Counted from the stretch's first letter, positions 20,111 through 34,019 are shown. The stretch is 64,000 bases of DNA from Asterias rubens (GCF_902459465.1 NC_047082.1:310001-374000), one strand, 5' to 3'. Translations and numbers: made by a program. Notes: generated by a model from the letters alone, not told the origin.

Positions 20111-22371
20111 GGTCAGCAAAAAACTAACGATATCTTTATATAGCGCCCTCTGTTGACTACATTTTGGATATGAAATGGGGTAGGCGGGGCTCCTGTCTTT
20201 CGGGGGGGGGGATTCAAGTCGTTATCATGTTACTTCTGGTAATGAGAAAAAGGAAGCCCCATAAATGAAGTTAATCATTGCAGCTTGCAAGCCTGAGGAA
20301 CCATGTAAACAGTATTATTATATTTGTACAGAAATTTAATATTATTGTTTATCTTCCAGTACGCGCTAACCCACCAATCAAAGCAGTCACCTATATTCTT
20401 TCTCAAAGCCAAAGGCTTCAGATAAACAAAGTTAAAACAAAACAACAAAATCAACAAGAAACACGAATAGTATTCTTTTCTGCTTTATCCAATGACTTCT
20501 TTATTAATTATGACTTTATACTGAATGCAATAAACAATTGACCACCATCTACAATTCTAAGAATGAAGATAAAGTCGCAAAGTCAAAAAATGTATAAATC
20601 TCATGATAAATGTATTCACTATACAGTTATCATAGGGTTTGTCTGGAAAAGAAATTACATTTCTTTGTTTAAACTTTTTATAAAATATGATATAATACAC
20701 TGTACAACATTATTTTGAACTATGAAAGGAGTTTTCTAGAATTTAACCAATCACAGTCAAGTGTTCAGTTTTTACTAAACTAAGATTTTTATTTTATTTT
20801 CTGTTTCTTGCTTAAGTTGGCCCATTGATTCCATGAAGTTAGTTTCAGAAGGTATCATTCATTATGGTATCAATTTCTGGCATTTTGTTGTGTAAAGCCA
20901 TTTATAAATGACAATAAGTACTTTTTCTCATCTCATTAGCATTTTAAGACATTACTGGTTACAGCTTCTTGACAAAGTTAATAAGTGAGTTCCACAATTA
21001 AACACGGCCCGCAGACATTATTGCATGATTGGTCAGACAACCATGTTGAAAACATTAATTTTGTCACAACTCAAAACCAAAACCCACGTTGCCAATTAAG
21101 ATAAGGTCTACTTAAAAACTTACTACAGTGCAAAACAACAGTGCAGTGCAAATCTATGGTTAAAAATTAAACCCATTATTTCATTTCATTATATTTATCA
21201 TTTTCAAAACTATCCACACCAGATCTTACTGCGTTACCACCTAAACACAGCATACAATACTTGCATTGATTCGTCGCTTAACAATCTCTCTAATACATTA
21301 TTAAATAAACTGCATTTATAACAATAAACAGAGCTGCTTAATTTGACTAAGACTTACTGATTACTTAAAAAATATATCTTTTTTTATCTCTCTTTCTTTT
21401 ACTTCTTTTAGCTGATACAATTGGTTATTGCATTTAACCATATCAGTGCAAAATAATGCCTCTACAAATCACTAAGGTGAAAGACTGTTTAATTAAAGCG
21501 ATTCTGCAAGGTAAAACCAAGTGCAAACTTTAAAGCCTAGTAGGTATTCACCCCCCCCCCCCCCAAGTACCTTTGACCAGGTAAGTTATTTTTCTTTCAT
21601 TTTCTCTCTTGTATTGGCATGATGTGATTTATCACTTTAAAAAGGCATATTTAAAATAGCAACTAGTCAATTTTGAACCAATCTAGTTTTTCAGAATAAC
21701 ATCCTAGCTCCTTTCCAAAAGATGCAGTTTTCAAAACAATCTTTAAAACCGAGAGAAAAACAATCCCAACATAATCGGCAACATTTTTTTTCTCTTTCTG
21801 TTATCTTGTCAATATTTTCAAAAAATAATCCCTTGCTTGTGTGGTTTTGATAAATACTGTTTCCATTTCATATGATGTACATTTAATACAATAATCAATA
21901 TCCAAAAGCCTGCCACATCAATCCAGCAAAACGACAAAGTTTAAACTTACTTTAGGTATAGGCACATAGAGATTTTAAAATTATTACTTTACAATAACTT
22001 TCTTTATCTTATATGCCCTGCATTACAAACGAACAATATATATTAATTTGAATTTATACAACATACAATGTTCATGTATGATTTATCATACAACAAAATA
22101 TTCATAATACATTATAGGAAAGTACATCCAATCTCAAGTTTTGCATTGAGGTTTTCTATTGGTCACAAGACAATGTAGAGCTTTGAAAGAGATAATTTGA
22201 TTGGTCATTTTTTAAATTCTAATATACCCTGGTTTACCTCCTGTACTTGAGAATGATAGTCATCTGAGAGTTTTACCAAAATGTTTGGTCAGTTGTTAAA
22301 AAGAAAGTTGTACTAGTAACATTTACTTGTTTGAATAAAATATTTACGATCAAGTAATAAACCACAGGGAA

Positions 22372-22424
22372 ACTGACCGACTCTTTCTTTGTTTAACCCC
22401 AAATCAAAGAAAGAGTCAGTCAGA
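22372..22424. repeat. Short hairpin, stem about 20 bp
   Basis: CTGACCGACTCTTTCTTTG and CAAAGAAAGAGTCAGTCAG pair around a 13-base loop. It is too far from the nearest stop codon to call a terminator or UTR element. Confidence 0.6.
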
Positions 22425-23539
22425 GTTGAAATGCCTACAATTAACAATGTTGCATCAGCTAAATTTAGACAATAGGTACCTACAAGTTGATGTGTCACAG
22501 CCAAAACAAAAACCTAAAATATTTTTTTCGAATGCCAAGCACAAAGAATGATTCTTGCTAATTGTTTGTGTGGAAATCTAATGTGGGATAAAGTCCAACA
22601 ATAACTCATTTGTATCTTTCAATAATTATTACTAATCGATTTGTTCACTTGTCTTGTTTTTCTCATCGTCCCAAATGGAAGTTTATTCCTTGCTGTAATG
22701 AAAACAGCTATCCAAACAATATTCTGGGTTATCTTGTAGAGGCCATATGTCACACAGGGCAATTGTTACATGCAACTTTGAGGCAACCGACTGCACTGTA
22801 TGCATAAGAGACATCTGTCTAACTGTAACACACCATCCCATAGGAGAATGATGAGAAAACTGACATAGAAATGATATTTCATATTTAGGATTGCCAGCAA
22901 CTTATTGCCTGTAATTTGCCTCGTCTGACACAACATTTATATTCGTGAAACAAATGTTTGTGGTGCAGAAAGTATGCTTGCATTGCACATACTTTTCGAT
23001 TTACCAGCATAGCTACACTTCCTTTAAGGATAATATTTAAGTCAACAAGACTTATCTACAAACAATAGCTCTCTATGTTTTATCAGGGCATCCCCTTTAT
23101 CGGTTGGCTGGTATACCTGGACGAAAAACTGCAAACAACAACCCCAGCGGTAACAGCTGATCGAGTGCGGACTTTGAAACGAAAGAATCTCCCAACCCTG
23201 CCGCAATGTCAAAATGATTTTGTGGTTTCTGCACATTTTAAGTTCACAATTCGCAATACGCAATAATACCTTAAATTTTGTAGTTTTGAAAGAGCGCAAC
23301 ATACAACAAGGATACATACAAACACCCTTCAGAGAACAAACTTAATCAGAACCACTTTACTGGTATGAAGTGAGTGGTGTTGTGCTTGAGCAATGGACTT
23401 CTGGTTTAGCACATTCAAAACCTCATATCATATATTATATTTTCCCAGTTTAAATTCAAACGAATACTGCTCACTGAACAACATTAGATGCAACTAAAGC
23501 TGACCATTTTCATAAGACAAATCAAAGACATTGTGTCAA

Positions 23540-23720
23540 ACAACAGACCTTTATCATGGTGCGGCCATCTTGATTTTTCTCCAATTCAAATAAATGTAAC
23601 CAAATTGAGCATGGAAGTAGAGATAGTCTGGTTCCTTTCTGTGTACAATGAATATTATTATGCATTAGGTATTGAATAAAAGGAACATGACCAAGATGGC
23701 CGCAGCATGACAATGGTCTA
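23540..23720. repeat. MITE-like foldback, inverted ends about 33 bp
   Basis: AGACCTTTATCATGGTGCGG then CCATCTTGATTTT is mirrored by ATGACCAAGATGG then CCGCAGCATGACAATGGTCT. Confidence 0.7.
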
Positions 23721-26079
23721 GATAGGTCTTAAAACACCTTCCCACAGTGATGCCCCTATCATCAAAAGACAGCCAACAAGTTTTAGTTCCATCATGGCCA
23801 AATGTTGGTCACCCAGAAAAACTAACAGACTTTGGAACTTTTATGATATCAAATTCAAAAGACCTGACCCAGCACTTCCCAATGTCAAAGTTTCTAAAAT
23901 AGTTTTGTCTGGACGTGCTCTTGCACAATGATCAACAAACTCTTGTCACAATAAAATGACCACAAAAATGTTATCAAATCTGCAAAGGGCTTTTCTGTAA
24001 CCTTGTGACAGCTATACACAAATTATACCATTAAGTGACAATTTTGCATATCTAAAAAAGCAGATTTGAGACAATGTTTCTGCAAATAATAATGATGATT
24101 GTATATTCTATGTTTAAAATCAACAATGAAACACAATGTGCTTTAATAAAAGTTGAGAAAGTGTAACCCTTAAAGGTGCATCTACAAAAAGTACCCAGAC
24201 CCTTTAGTAATGAACGTTGCTTAAGTGGGGTTGTATAATGTAATCAACTGATTCTTGGGTATTGGACAGGCGCAAACCCTTTTATGGACAGTGGACTCAA
24301 TTTTTTTATTTAGAACCACTGACAATTGTTTCTTGAAAATTGTTATGGACAAATACTAACTAATGTTAATCTTTCATCAACCTTTGGATTTGACATTGCT
24401 GTTTTTTTTTATTGTCCTTAATTCAACCTCAAATTAACAGGTGGGGCATTTCAAGTTTTCTTTAAAATCGCCAAGAATTCATTTTATAAGTAAAACATTG
24501 ATTTGTGCATTCCCCCCCCCCCCCAACATTTCTAGCATTGTTTATTTGATGATCTTTTCATCTTTACAAATATTGTGCAAATACTGAAGTTATAGCACTG
24601 AGACGGCAAAATAATCCAAACTATCTTTAAAACTTATCCTAGGCAATGACAGGTTGAGCAGCTACTGCTACGGTAAGCGTGGAGAGAAAAAAAGAAAAGA
24701 AGAAAAAAAGAGATCATTAATTTCTTGTCTGCTATCTTTGGTAATTCAAATCAATATTTTCAAAGCCATGCCACAAAAACTTTTGACAGAAAAAAATCAA
24801 CATGCAGGAGGGATTTTGAGTTATGGAGGAACCATATGGAACAAACAAAAAGAAAACTCTTCAACTCTTTGTGTGGATTGCACAATCATCATGAAAGTGA
24901 TAAATGTTCTAATCTTGTTTTTGAGTTAAGTGAATCAAACCAGCCAATCAGGTTTGTCTTCTAAATTGAATGCAAATCATTCATATGGAAACTCACTTTT
25001 AGATTTTAAGTGCTCCAATCTACATTTAAAAACACATCTTTGCAATTGTACTTGAGTATCCAACATCGCAACAAAAGGTTTAATCATTCTTCAATTTGTT
25101 TGTTTTGACAAAAACAACTCATGAAGACAAGATTTTCCCGATGGAAATCACCCATCAAATAAAAAGTCACGCAATGAATGCCATCGCTCTCAAAATTTTT
25201 TTGAAAATGATGCCATTACAACTAGGAAGTTAAACCATCACTAATTGTAATTAATGGTAAAATAATATGTTTAGACCAACACACATATTCTTACAACATA
25301 TGATCATGCAGAAAATTGCATGCTTAAAACAAAACCTAAACCTCAGCCCTTTAAAATAAAACAACTTACTTGGTGCAGAAACAACTTTAAAATCATAAAA
25401 TAATCAGTTATACGATTCAAACATGAAATCAAATGTAAGCACATTATGTCAAAAGGGTCAAATGAAAGCAAACGAAAAACATGCTTTCTAAAACAATTTC
25501 CTTGGCATGAAACAATTTTGTGCTAAATGTAAAATGTCAAAAGGTTACGTGTTTTAAAGGTTCAAATACCGTTAGCGTTTTAAACGTAAACTTTTGGTGT
25601 ATTAAACAAATCCCTTTGGTGTTTTAGACCTTTCAATTGTTTTAATCATGTATAAATAGAGATGTTACAAATACCACTGCAATTCAATTTAACTGCTGGT
25701 TCTTCTGGTCTCACTAAAGTAATGTGCCATTTTTGAAGAACATTTTGAAATTATGTTGTGCCCGAATAAAACCGGAACTTGTTTTAGAAATAAAACAAAT
25801 TAAAGCACAAGGTTTACATTAGGAAAGAAGGTAGAGGGATTCACAAAAAAATAATAATTGGGTTGATTTAACAACAAACATGCAATAAATTAAATTTTTA
25901 GCACCACCACAGAATGGAATCATTGAAATAATAGTAAACATTACATAAATCAACAACGCCATGCTAGGATATTTACAAAATAACAGCTGGTTCCAATACA
26001 AAAATACTGCACATGTACAATGAGAGAGGTAACGGCCGGTTCAGAGAACCACTGAAAGAAGGCCAAGTTAAATCCAATG

Positions 26080-29000
26080 CTATACTGTTGTAACACGGAG
26101 ATCAACAATTGTTTCATGCTCACCAGGCATTGTCTTGAGTGGAATGGTCAATAAACTAGAAGCGGCCGCGACGGCCGGTTGGTGACCATCCTCCGGCAGT
26201 TTCTCTTTCTCATCTTCATGTTCCCTGGTAACTTGGTGAGGCATACACCTCCCCATGAAAGTTAAAACGACGGGGAGGATGACTAGTCCGTGCATTGCCC
26301 CAAACACCATCACAAGAAATAGTGTCTTGAAAAAAATCCGGAAGATATAAATGGGGGCTGTCGATAGCGCAGAGATAGCGATGATCGAGGATAAAGCACC
26401 CTGAAGGATCGCCATCCCTAAGGCGTGAAGGGCGTACTTTGCGCGATCATCAGGGTTTTCTTTCGGGGCGACGACAAATGCATATGTGATGTGCGCAGAG
26501 AAGTCAACGCTGAAACCTATGCAGAGGATTATGTTTACCATTGAGATTGGATCAATGTTGACTCCCCAGAGGGACATGTAGCCCAAAACCGCGACATCGA
26601 TTGAGATAACGCAGAGCGAGACCCAAACGGCGCAGACTGGATGCGGTATCATGATAACAGCTACCAGGAACATGCACGCCAATGCGATCCCTAGGGTTTG
26701 CAGAAGGTTAGGGATGATACCCACGTAGCTCTCATAGAGAACAAACGCTGGATGGTAGACGATCACATCAAAGGGAGAAGCCTCAGCAGTCTCCCTTAAG
26801 CTCAACATGGTCTCCGTCTCATCCGTCAGTGTATGTAGATTCTTCGTCTGTAACATTACCCGTGACTGTGTAATGCTGCGGTTTACCCCGGCGGTGTCAT
26901 CCTCACTGATCACAATATCCAACTGATACATCGAATAGCGTGGATCCTTCAGAAAATGCTCTGTTAAGACATACATGAATCCATCCTTCCCTGGTTTGAC
27001 GTTCTCGTCAGGTCTGTACAACAGAAAGGCCTGCCAGTACTTGCAGAAGTCTCTTAACCAAGACTGCGTCAGCTCCTCCCCGAATGCATGGTCGTTCAGT
27101 TCCAATTCCTGGGTCATGTTCTCAATCTTCTCCTGCACCTCCTGGTCCCAGTACTCCACCTCATCCTTGAAGACCACGCTGATTGCCGGCCCAACATCGC
27201 GGAAATGCACATCTTCCAAATCGTAGAATTCAAAGGCAGGAGAGTTGTCCATGGCCAGGTTTTTCAAGGCAAGCCCTTGCTTGATTTGTGAGCAGCCATA
27301 GAGAGCACCGCTGAGATAAAGAATGTAGAGTATAAGAACAATTGTCTTGACCCAACGCTTTGTGATGAAAGGAGCGTAGTACAGACGAAAGAACTTCATG
27401 ATGCGATGTTCCAGGTCGATTACAGAGCCCTTATGTTTGGTTCTTGAGATTCCACCAGAGCAGAAGATCATGTAGAACTTGTTGGGCGATTCCTCTCGAG
27501 GTAAAACCTGATATTCAGAACAAAAGAAATAATTTTATTTTGATATAAACTTCTTAATTAACCTACGCAGGTAAATGAACAATTCTGGTTTTAGTGAGTT
27601 TATCAATATGAAACCTGTTCAGAACTCCATATTTCAATCTGATATAGATTGAAGTAAAATGCTTCAGAAAAGACAAATAACAACTGAAGTAAGTTTTCAG
27701 ATATTAACTTCTTTCAGGGAATTAACCACCCAGGCAAAAGTGCAATTCTGGTTTTAGTGCGTTTATCAACAATAAACCTATTCAGAACTCCAAACTTCAA
27801 TCCGATAAAGATTAAGTAAAATGCTACTCTAAATAAAATCTTAGAAAGTAATTTTTCGCACCCTGAATGCCAATTTTTCAAAATCAAATTTCTGGATGTT
27901 ACCTTCTTGCATGTGTAGCAGTGGAGATTGTTGGCTTCCCGCTGGCCAACCAAAGCCATTGAGGCTCCGAAGAACGTCATCTGGTAGAAATAGACAAAGA
28001 ACATCGCGATGCCAGCGTAGATGCAGAAGGTTCTGACCCCCGGCAGAGGGGAGCTAGCTCCGATGATGAACGCCAAGACCGTTGTGAGGTTTGTGATTGT
28101 GATAGAGACAGCAGCCTCCGAGAAGGTACGTCCCATACGCTCCTCTACGGAGAGAAAGAGACTGAGCTGTCGCCATGCTGCTATCATGATAAACATATTG
28201 TCAACCCCAACACCTAGACAAAACAAACAGGTATAAAAAGATACATTTTAATGTGTCTACATGTATACACAACCAACGAGTTGTGAAGCCGTGGGCTCTA
28301 GAAATATATCCTAGACAAGTGGTAAAGAGCATGGGACTTAAGCTCAGGTGTTTCTGATCAGCAGAGTGTGTTTGAGTCACCGTTGTGGCACTTATGTCCT
28401 TGAGCAAGATACTTTACCATAATTGTGTTGTTCTTCAGATGGGACATTTATCTGTAGGTACTGCGTCTATTTGCTTTGGTTTCATTGTATTCAGTTGAAC
28501 CATTCCTATTATCGTATCTTTCTTGACAAATTGTTCCTATAAATATTAAGGGTCATCGAAAGAGGGCAATACCCTGGGGATTAAATACTTCAGCAATCAT
28601 TTCATTCACTGTCTTACATTGAGCATGAATGTTTGAGCGAACAAAAACTCCTTTCTCTGAGCAAAGATTAAATACCACAATATTACTTACCAAGAATTAA
28701 GAATGGCATGAGGGACACCATCTCGTTGTAGGGCATCCCAATAAGGCTAAGGAATCCGATGGCGGAGACGATGCTAAAGGCCGCGTTGACTACGCCGACC
28801 AGACCTAGCCATGGCTTACTCTGCACCCAGTCCCTCATGATACACGAAAAGACGGCAAAAACAATCAACATACAGAATGTGGAGATGAAACGTGGTATGA
28901 CGCGAAATGATGCCTCGTTGATCTCCGTCGATAGGGTCTCCGAGTGGCTGGCAGCAATCTTCAACAGGGAAGTCTCATTCTGGAAGTCTTGCATCACCTG

Positions 29001-29705
29001 AATGAATTCCTCCTCCCAAGCAAATGCAAGATGATCCTCCTCGATTGGGAGTCCAAGGGAGTAGAACAGACGAATGGCAAAGACGCTTTCTACTACATTT
29101 GAATCTTTCAGTTTAACGCCTCCGAAGTTTGGACCGATCATGAGTGGAATGCTTTGACCAAAAATAAGTGGCAGGTCGGCTTGTGGGTACGTAACCGTGA
29201 TGTTTGAGAATTCACTGACGCGATCGCGGTAAAAGAGAAGTAGCTGATTATCGACACACTCTCCCATCCATTTCTGGCAAATCCGATTGTAACTGGTTTC
29301 CGTGTCGTTAAAATCGACAGTGAATGTCCGCACTCTTTCGTCAAGTCTCATCAGCTCTTCCATAATGTCCTGGCGGAGAGCGGAGCCGCCGTCCATTGCT
29401 GTTACAATTATCCGACCTCTTCGATTGAACATTACGAGCTCTCGGTTCGGTAGAAAGTTCCCGCCCTCTGTCCCGAGAAGGAAATGTTCTTGCGTGAACT
29501 CACCGTCTTGTCGCGCTTTGCAATCTTCTGGCGTAAAGAGATACTCCACATCTCCGTTGATTTCAATTTGGCTGATTCCGATGCAGAGTAGAATCATAAT
29601 GATACAGGGACTGATCAAAAACAAGAGAGGGTGCCTTGCGATCAGCTTCCCATACTTGTAGAATGCTCTACTGATGGCGTGATTCACACAACTATACTGA
29701 GCCAT
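26080..29705 (-). CDS. Patched-domain (PTCHD3-like) 12-TM membrane protein, complete, 3 coding exons
   Basis: Exons (complement): 29705-28691, 28213-27903, 27507-26080; 917 aa. Start ATG is 29705-29703 and stop TAG 26082-26080. Topology fits the Patched/RND superfamily: TM1 (about 26-48), a large extracellular domain, a sterol-sensing-type block TM2-TM6 (about 278-440, split by intron 1 inside LGVGVD), TM7 (WVKTIVLILYILYLSGALYG), a second extracellular domain, then TM8-TM12 ending ILPVVLTFMG. ERMGRTFSEAAVSITITNLT and QMTFFGASMAL are typical of the PTCHD3/ptr branch; GFSVDFSAH marks TM10. Such proteins are thought to move sterols or lipids using ion gradients; the substrate is unknown. The usual VDD in TM4 reads VDN here (N344). 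The C-terminal tail of about 50 residues is acidic then hydrophobic. Orthology to PTCHD3, as opposed to another Patched-related family, is not settled. Confidence 0.93.
27540..27850. repeat. Imperfect tandem duplication inside intron 2 of the Patched-domain gene
   Basis: AATTCTGGTTTTAGTG.GTTTATCAA, TTCAGAACTCCA and AAGTAAAATGCT each occur twice in order, about 165 bp apart. Confidence 0.75.
28280..28440 (+). repeat. tRNA-derived SINE, family 1 (intron 1 of the Patched-domain gene)
   Basis: AGTGGTAAAGAGCATGGGAC, GTGTTTCTGATCAGCAGAG and GTGTTTGAGTCACCGTTGTG, then TGTCCTTGAGCAAGATACTT, match the other family 1 copies. The B-box is degenerate. Confidence 0.6.
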
Positions 29706-30442
29706 TTTGTAAGTTTTCCGTAAATATTCACCTCAAGAAATCTATGGACTTAGACGTGTCGTGGATTGCCTAATGCAAAGCAATGCAACACCTCTACAAT
29801 AATTATGTTAGCTGGAAGTTAATATCATGATCAATAAAACACCAGGTTGATTCAGGAAGGAAATCCTGACTTGAAATGCGATAGGAAAGTCAACGAATGA
29901 CCTTGGGGGACTTTGTTCTCAGAGTTAATTTTGCCAGTTGTAGGTGGTGGTTTAACCTTCAATTGAAAGTTGCTGCCAAGTTTTTTTTCCAGTAGCATTA
30001 AACAAAAGTATGATCTTCTTGGTTAAAGTGTCTTTCCTTGAAAATGCTAGCTCCAATCTGTAGAAACCAAACAAAGATTGAGAAAGAAAGAACAAAATTA
30101 TTAGCATTGTAAAACAAGCAACGAACGATGTATTATTGAATTGATGAGCAAGCATTTCATCAAACATTAAAGGGTAACTTTTGAAATAAAAAATGAATCA
30201 ATGCTATTATCTAAAAAACAAAAACAAAAAACAAACAAGCAATCATAAATTAGAGGAAAAAGGAAACCTGAAGAGAGTAACATTTCAGAGGCTTTACAAA
30301 CTGTCAACTTGACTCATAATGCCCCCCCTCCCCATGGTAGCATAAAGTCTTCTAGATAGATGAAGAACCTATGAGTTAAGGTCAATCTCGAGGCAGCTGC
30401 TGAATGATTTATGTGTCAGTAAAACCATAATCCTTCCTGGAT

Positions 30443-30626
30443 GGTAAAACCAAAAGTTAAATACAGAGACAGACTGATTATAATCCCATCTAAACTACAC
30501 GTATGAAGATATGGTTTGATTGTTTCACTGCACTAAAACCAAAAGTTAAATACAGAGACAGACTGATCATAATCCCATCTAAACTACACGTATGAAGATA
30601 TGGTTTGATTGTTTCACTGCACTACT
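30443..30626. repeat. Recent tandem duplication, 91 bp x 2
   Basis: Two consecutive units beginning AAAACCAAAAGTTAAATACA and ending GATTGTTTCACTGCACT differ at about one position, so the duplication is young. Confidence 0.9.
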
Positions 30627-30754
30627 ACACGGGCCAATTTCATAGAGCTGCCTAAGCACAAAAAGTGGCTAAGCACAACAACATAATGCTTACCAGAAAA
30701 AGGCAAGCCTGATACTTCAAGGAGGCAACAAAGGCGGTTGCCTCCATGCCCCCT

Positions 30755-30886
30755 GGGGTGGATTTCACAAAGAGTTAGGACTAGTCATGTCTTGAGTTAG
30801 GAAGAGTTACTTGTCCTAACTTCGGACTAACTGTACGTTTTTATCTCTTAGGACTAGTCCTAACTCTTTGTGAAATCGACCCCTGG
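30755..30886. repeat. Foldback element with GGGTCGATTTCACAAAGAG-type ends
   Basis: GGGTGGATTTCACAAAGAGT followed by TAGGACTAGTC is mirrored by GACTAGTCCTA then ACTCTTTGTGAAATCGACCC. Confidence 0.82.
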
Positions 30887-31833
30887 TCATTGCACACTAT
30901 TTACAACCATATCCATATTATTTGTTGCATAACAATGCTTTAAGCAGCCCAAAACACTCAGTCCAGAGGCATCATGCCCCTTTAACCATCCCCACCCCCC
31001 CCCCCCGCAAACTTTCAGCATTCAGCAGTGAGAAGTCAATCCATTTAACTGCTCCCAAATTTCAACATCAGAGGTGTGCTATTATTACACACATCCTGCC
31101 ATTATCAAATTGAAAAAAGAAAAAAAAAAAAGTTTGTCCTTTGCTCCAACTGACACAAAACAATCTACCAGTCATACATGTAGTTCAAACAAAAAGCTAG
31201 AAATGGTTCATCATCCGAAACAAAAGAACAAATCAAGAAGGGATACACATCGTTGGTTTTTTAAAATGAATAAAAATTTGCAATAAAAGAGATCATAACA
31301 ATGATGAGACAAAGGCATCAATATGCGGGTAATCTAAAAAAATATTTAACAGAAAAGTTCACAAAGGACAATTTTAATATCTGATGGCTATCTGAACTTG
31401 TGCCAAACAATCGTGTTAAAACGCTGGCACTATTAAAATAACCTGTAAACAATCAATTCAAACACTACTTCAACTTTGAAAGTTTGTCGAAACTGAAAAT
31501 GTGGCAAACAATGAAAAAAGGAATCGGGCAGTTTCAACTCACCAGGCTATGTGATTAAAGGGAAGGTATAGTCTTCCTTTGTAAATTACTTAATAAAAAA
31601 AAAATATTGACTATGAAAACTTCCTCGGTAAAGAGCCTTGGGGAGCTGTTGATATCATAAGAACTTGATAGAAACAACCCCATTTGAATATAGTTTTAGA
31701 GAGAAAACCCAGGCCTGATATTTCTCACTGAGGCAATAAAGGCGATTCTATCCATGCCCCTGGTCATTGCCTTGGTGCCCTTCAAATGCTTTAGTAGCAA
31801 TTTACAACTTCATCAAAGCTATGATCAAAGGGT

Positions 31834-32460
31834 TAGTGCTGGGCGAAGAGTGAAATTTTGATATTCGGATGCCACTGGCCAACTATCCGAAATTAACCGG
31901 ATATTCGAATAGTTTTTTTGCCGCTAGAGGGCGCTATAAAAAAAAAAAGAAAAAAAAAAAGGGCGCTGTTCGTTTGTGAATGAGATCGTATGGGCGGATT
32001 GATATTAGTTTAAGACAGTGTCACTCGATTCATTCATAAAAATAACCGGATCTAATTTAAAGATGGCGATTTGCTTTTTTTTTTTTTTTCGTGATTGTCT
32101 CTACGTGAAGGAAAACTTTTGTAATCTTTGAACAAAATACTTCAGAAATGTCATTGTTTTAACTCTTCACGGAGGTGAGCATAGTTAAATACTTAATTTA
32201 TGCTGTTTTATGCTGTCTTAATAGAAGTTTCATAAGGATTCAGACAAAACATTCATATCAGTTGTTGCCCGACGTCCGCGGATATTCGGATATTAAAAGA
32301 ATATCCGGTTACTTGGTTGTAATTACAGAACTATCTGGTTTATAAAAAGGTATTCGCGCCCTATGCGGATATCCGGTTAAGAAAAAAAAGGCATTCGCGG
32401 TTACGGATAGGAAAACCTATTCGCCATTAACCGGATATTCTAATAATTCGCCCAGGCCTA
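31834..32460. mobile_element. Non-autonomous hAT element with 8-bp target-site duplication
   Basis: Flanked by CAAAGGGT on both sides (31826-31833 and 32461-32468). The ends TAGTGCTGGGCGAA and (complement) TAGGCCTGGGCGAA are typical hAT termini. The body is rich in ATCCGGTTAA/TTAACCGGAT palindromic blocks. 627 bp, no transposase. Confidence 0.88.
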
Positions 32461-33325
32461 CAAAGGGTGCACTTTACCAAGGTGCCCTTTCAAAAACGAG
32501 GCAGGCTGAAATTCCTATGAATGAAGTAGTTTTAGAGAACGAGGTGTTTTTTTCAGAATGAAATAAGCATAGGTCAGGTCAAACGGTCAAATGACTTACT
32601 AAGGAGAATCAATATATTGTGTCTGGACTGAACAATAAGCAACGTTCATGAAGTACCTGACTGAATAGAATTGTAAAGGTTTAGTCAATCACAAATGCCG
32701 CCTGCAGCTTTTCCCTGTCTCGATTTTAAATGGATCTTTACAAATAACTTTATAGAACGTAATGGGAGACACATAACAAAAACAACTTTTCCTCTATTAT
32801 GTATTGTAAAACTCAAGCAAACAAGAAAAAAAATATATTATGAGCCGAAACCATTAATGCATCTCTAGGTTTGACTTTTGGGTGTCGAGTTGCAGTCAAC
32901 AAACTTTCCTTTGTTCGGGATAGTGGTGACCTAAGAAGAAAGTACAGTTCCTGATGGTTTTTTTACCAAACAACCATTCCACATCCTGTTTTGCAAGCCT
33001 TGCGAAAACAACAAACATGTTAATGAATAAACATTTTGAGAAACGATTCCCTTTTACAGGAATGTGGTTCTAGAGAGAGGGATCCAACAAAATCTAAGGA
33101 AAATTGTGTAATTCAATTCCGGATTTTGAAATAAATCAATCACGACCCATACACATGATATCTAGAGAGGGCATTCTCACTCACGAAATACATTCTACAG
33201 CATTATTGACTTTGGGATGTACCAAGACTACACAAATCAGCAAACATTTTCTTTTTTCACAAACAAATTTTTTTTAAACTAAATATAAAAAAAAGCTTTG
33301 GCACTGAAAGAGTTAATCAACTAAC

Positions 33326-33600
33326 CTGAGAATCCATGTGCTACTTGACGTTTGTTATCAATCCAACGCAGAAATCAAATGCTTTTTTTACAATCGATAT
33401 CGTAACTTGCTACACATACAACTTTCAAGCAAAATCAACAACCGATGCTTACGTGGGCAGTTTAACTACGGAATGAACATCGTTAGGTCTACACGCACTT
33501 TTAGTTTACCTCCGTGGCTACTTCCCTTTCATTTTCCATTGCCAAGGCCAGGCCAACAAACTTTTCGTGTCAACCATGGATGACACATAAATTACCATGG
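33326..33600 (-). other. Candidate untranslated exon upstream of the Patched-domain gene
   Basis: The minus-strand donor TCTCAG|GTTAGT at 33326 could end an exon that splices toward the ATG at 29705. The right edge is a guess. One GTCAACAAACTTTC-type motif (33552) lies inside. Confidence 0.2.
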
Positions 33601-34019
33601 ATGACTGATTTCCAGGATGTGGTATGGAGTGGAACAATTTTTTAAATTTTATTATCCTGGAACTTTTTTATGAACAAATAATAGTGAGTTCTGTTCCTAT
33701 TTATCTGGAAACAAGCAGGCCAAGATTATTTTCTTGAATTGTTTGGCAACAAATTTTACACCCAAAATAGTGTATGGTTTGTTTGTTTGGAATTTATTTA
33801 AAACTATTTATTTGCTTATCAATTTACTTATATATTTACTTATATATTTACCTATATCAGGCATGACATTTGGTCTTGAAATAGCTTGATAAATTGTTTG
33901 GGGCTAGTTAAGAAATAAAATCAAAATTTTTAAATGCTCAGCCTCGTGACAGACAGTCACATAAATAAAGCCAAGCATTTAAGACCGTCTTTGCTTTGTT
34001 ATTTTGTTTTTAGTCTGTG

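Larger units (their letters stand above)
20111..26079. other. AT-rich intergenic region, possibly including the 3' UTR of the Patched-domain gene; no gene supported
   Basis: No conserved frame or convincing splice-linked exon was found on either strand. It contains C-tracts (about 21551-21564 and 24524-24534), a small hairpin (22372-22424) and one foldback element (23540-23720). Confidence 0.5.

Noticed and set aside
27714..28226. Extension of Patched-domain exon 2 into the intron (170-codon frame)
   Set aside because: A clear donor at 27903 (AAG|GTAACA) joins in phase to the exon at 27507; the extension is intron sequence.
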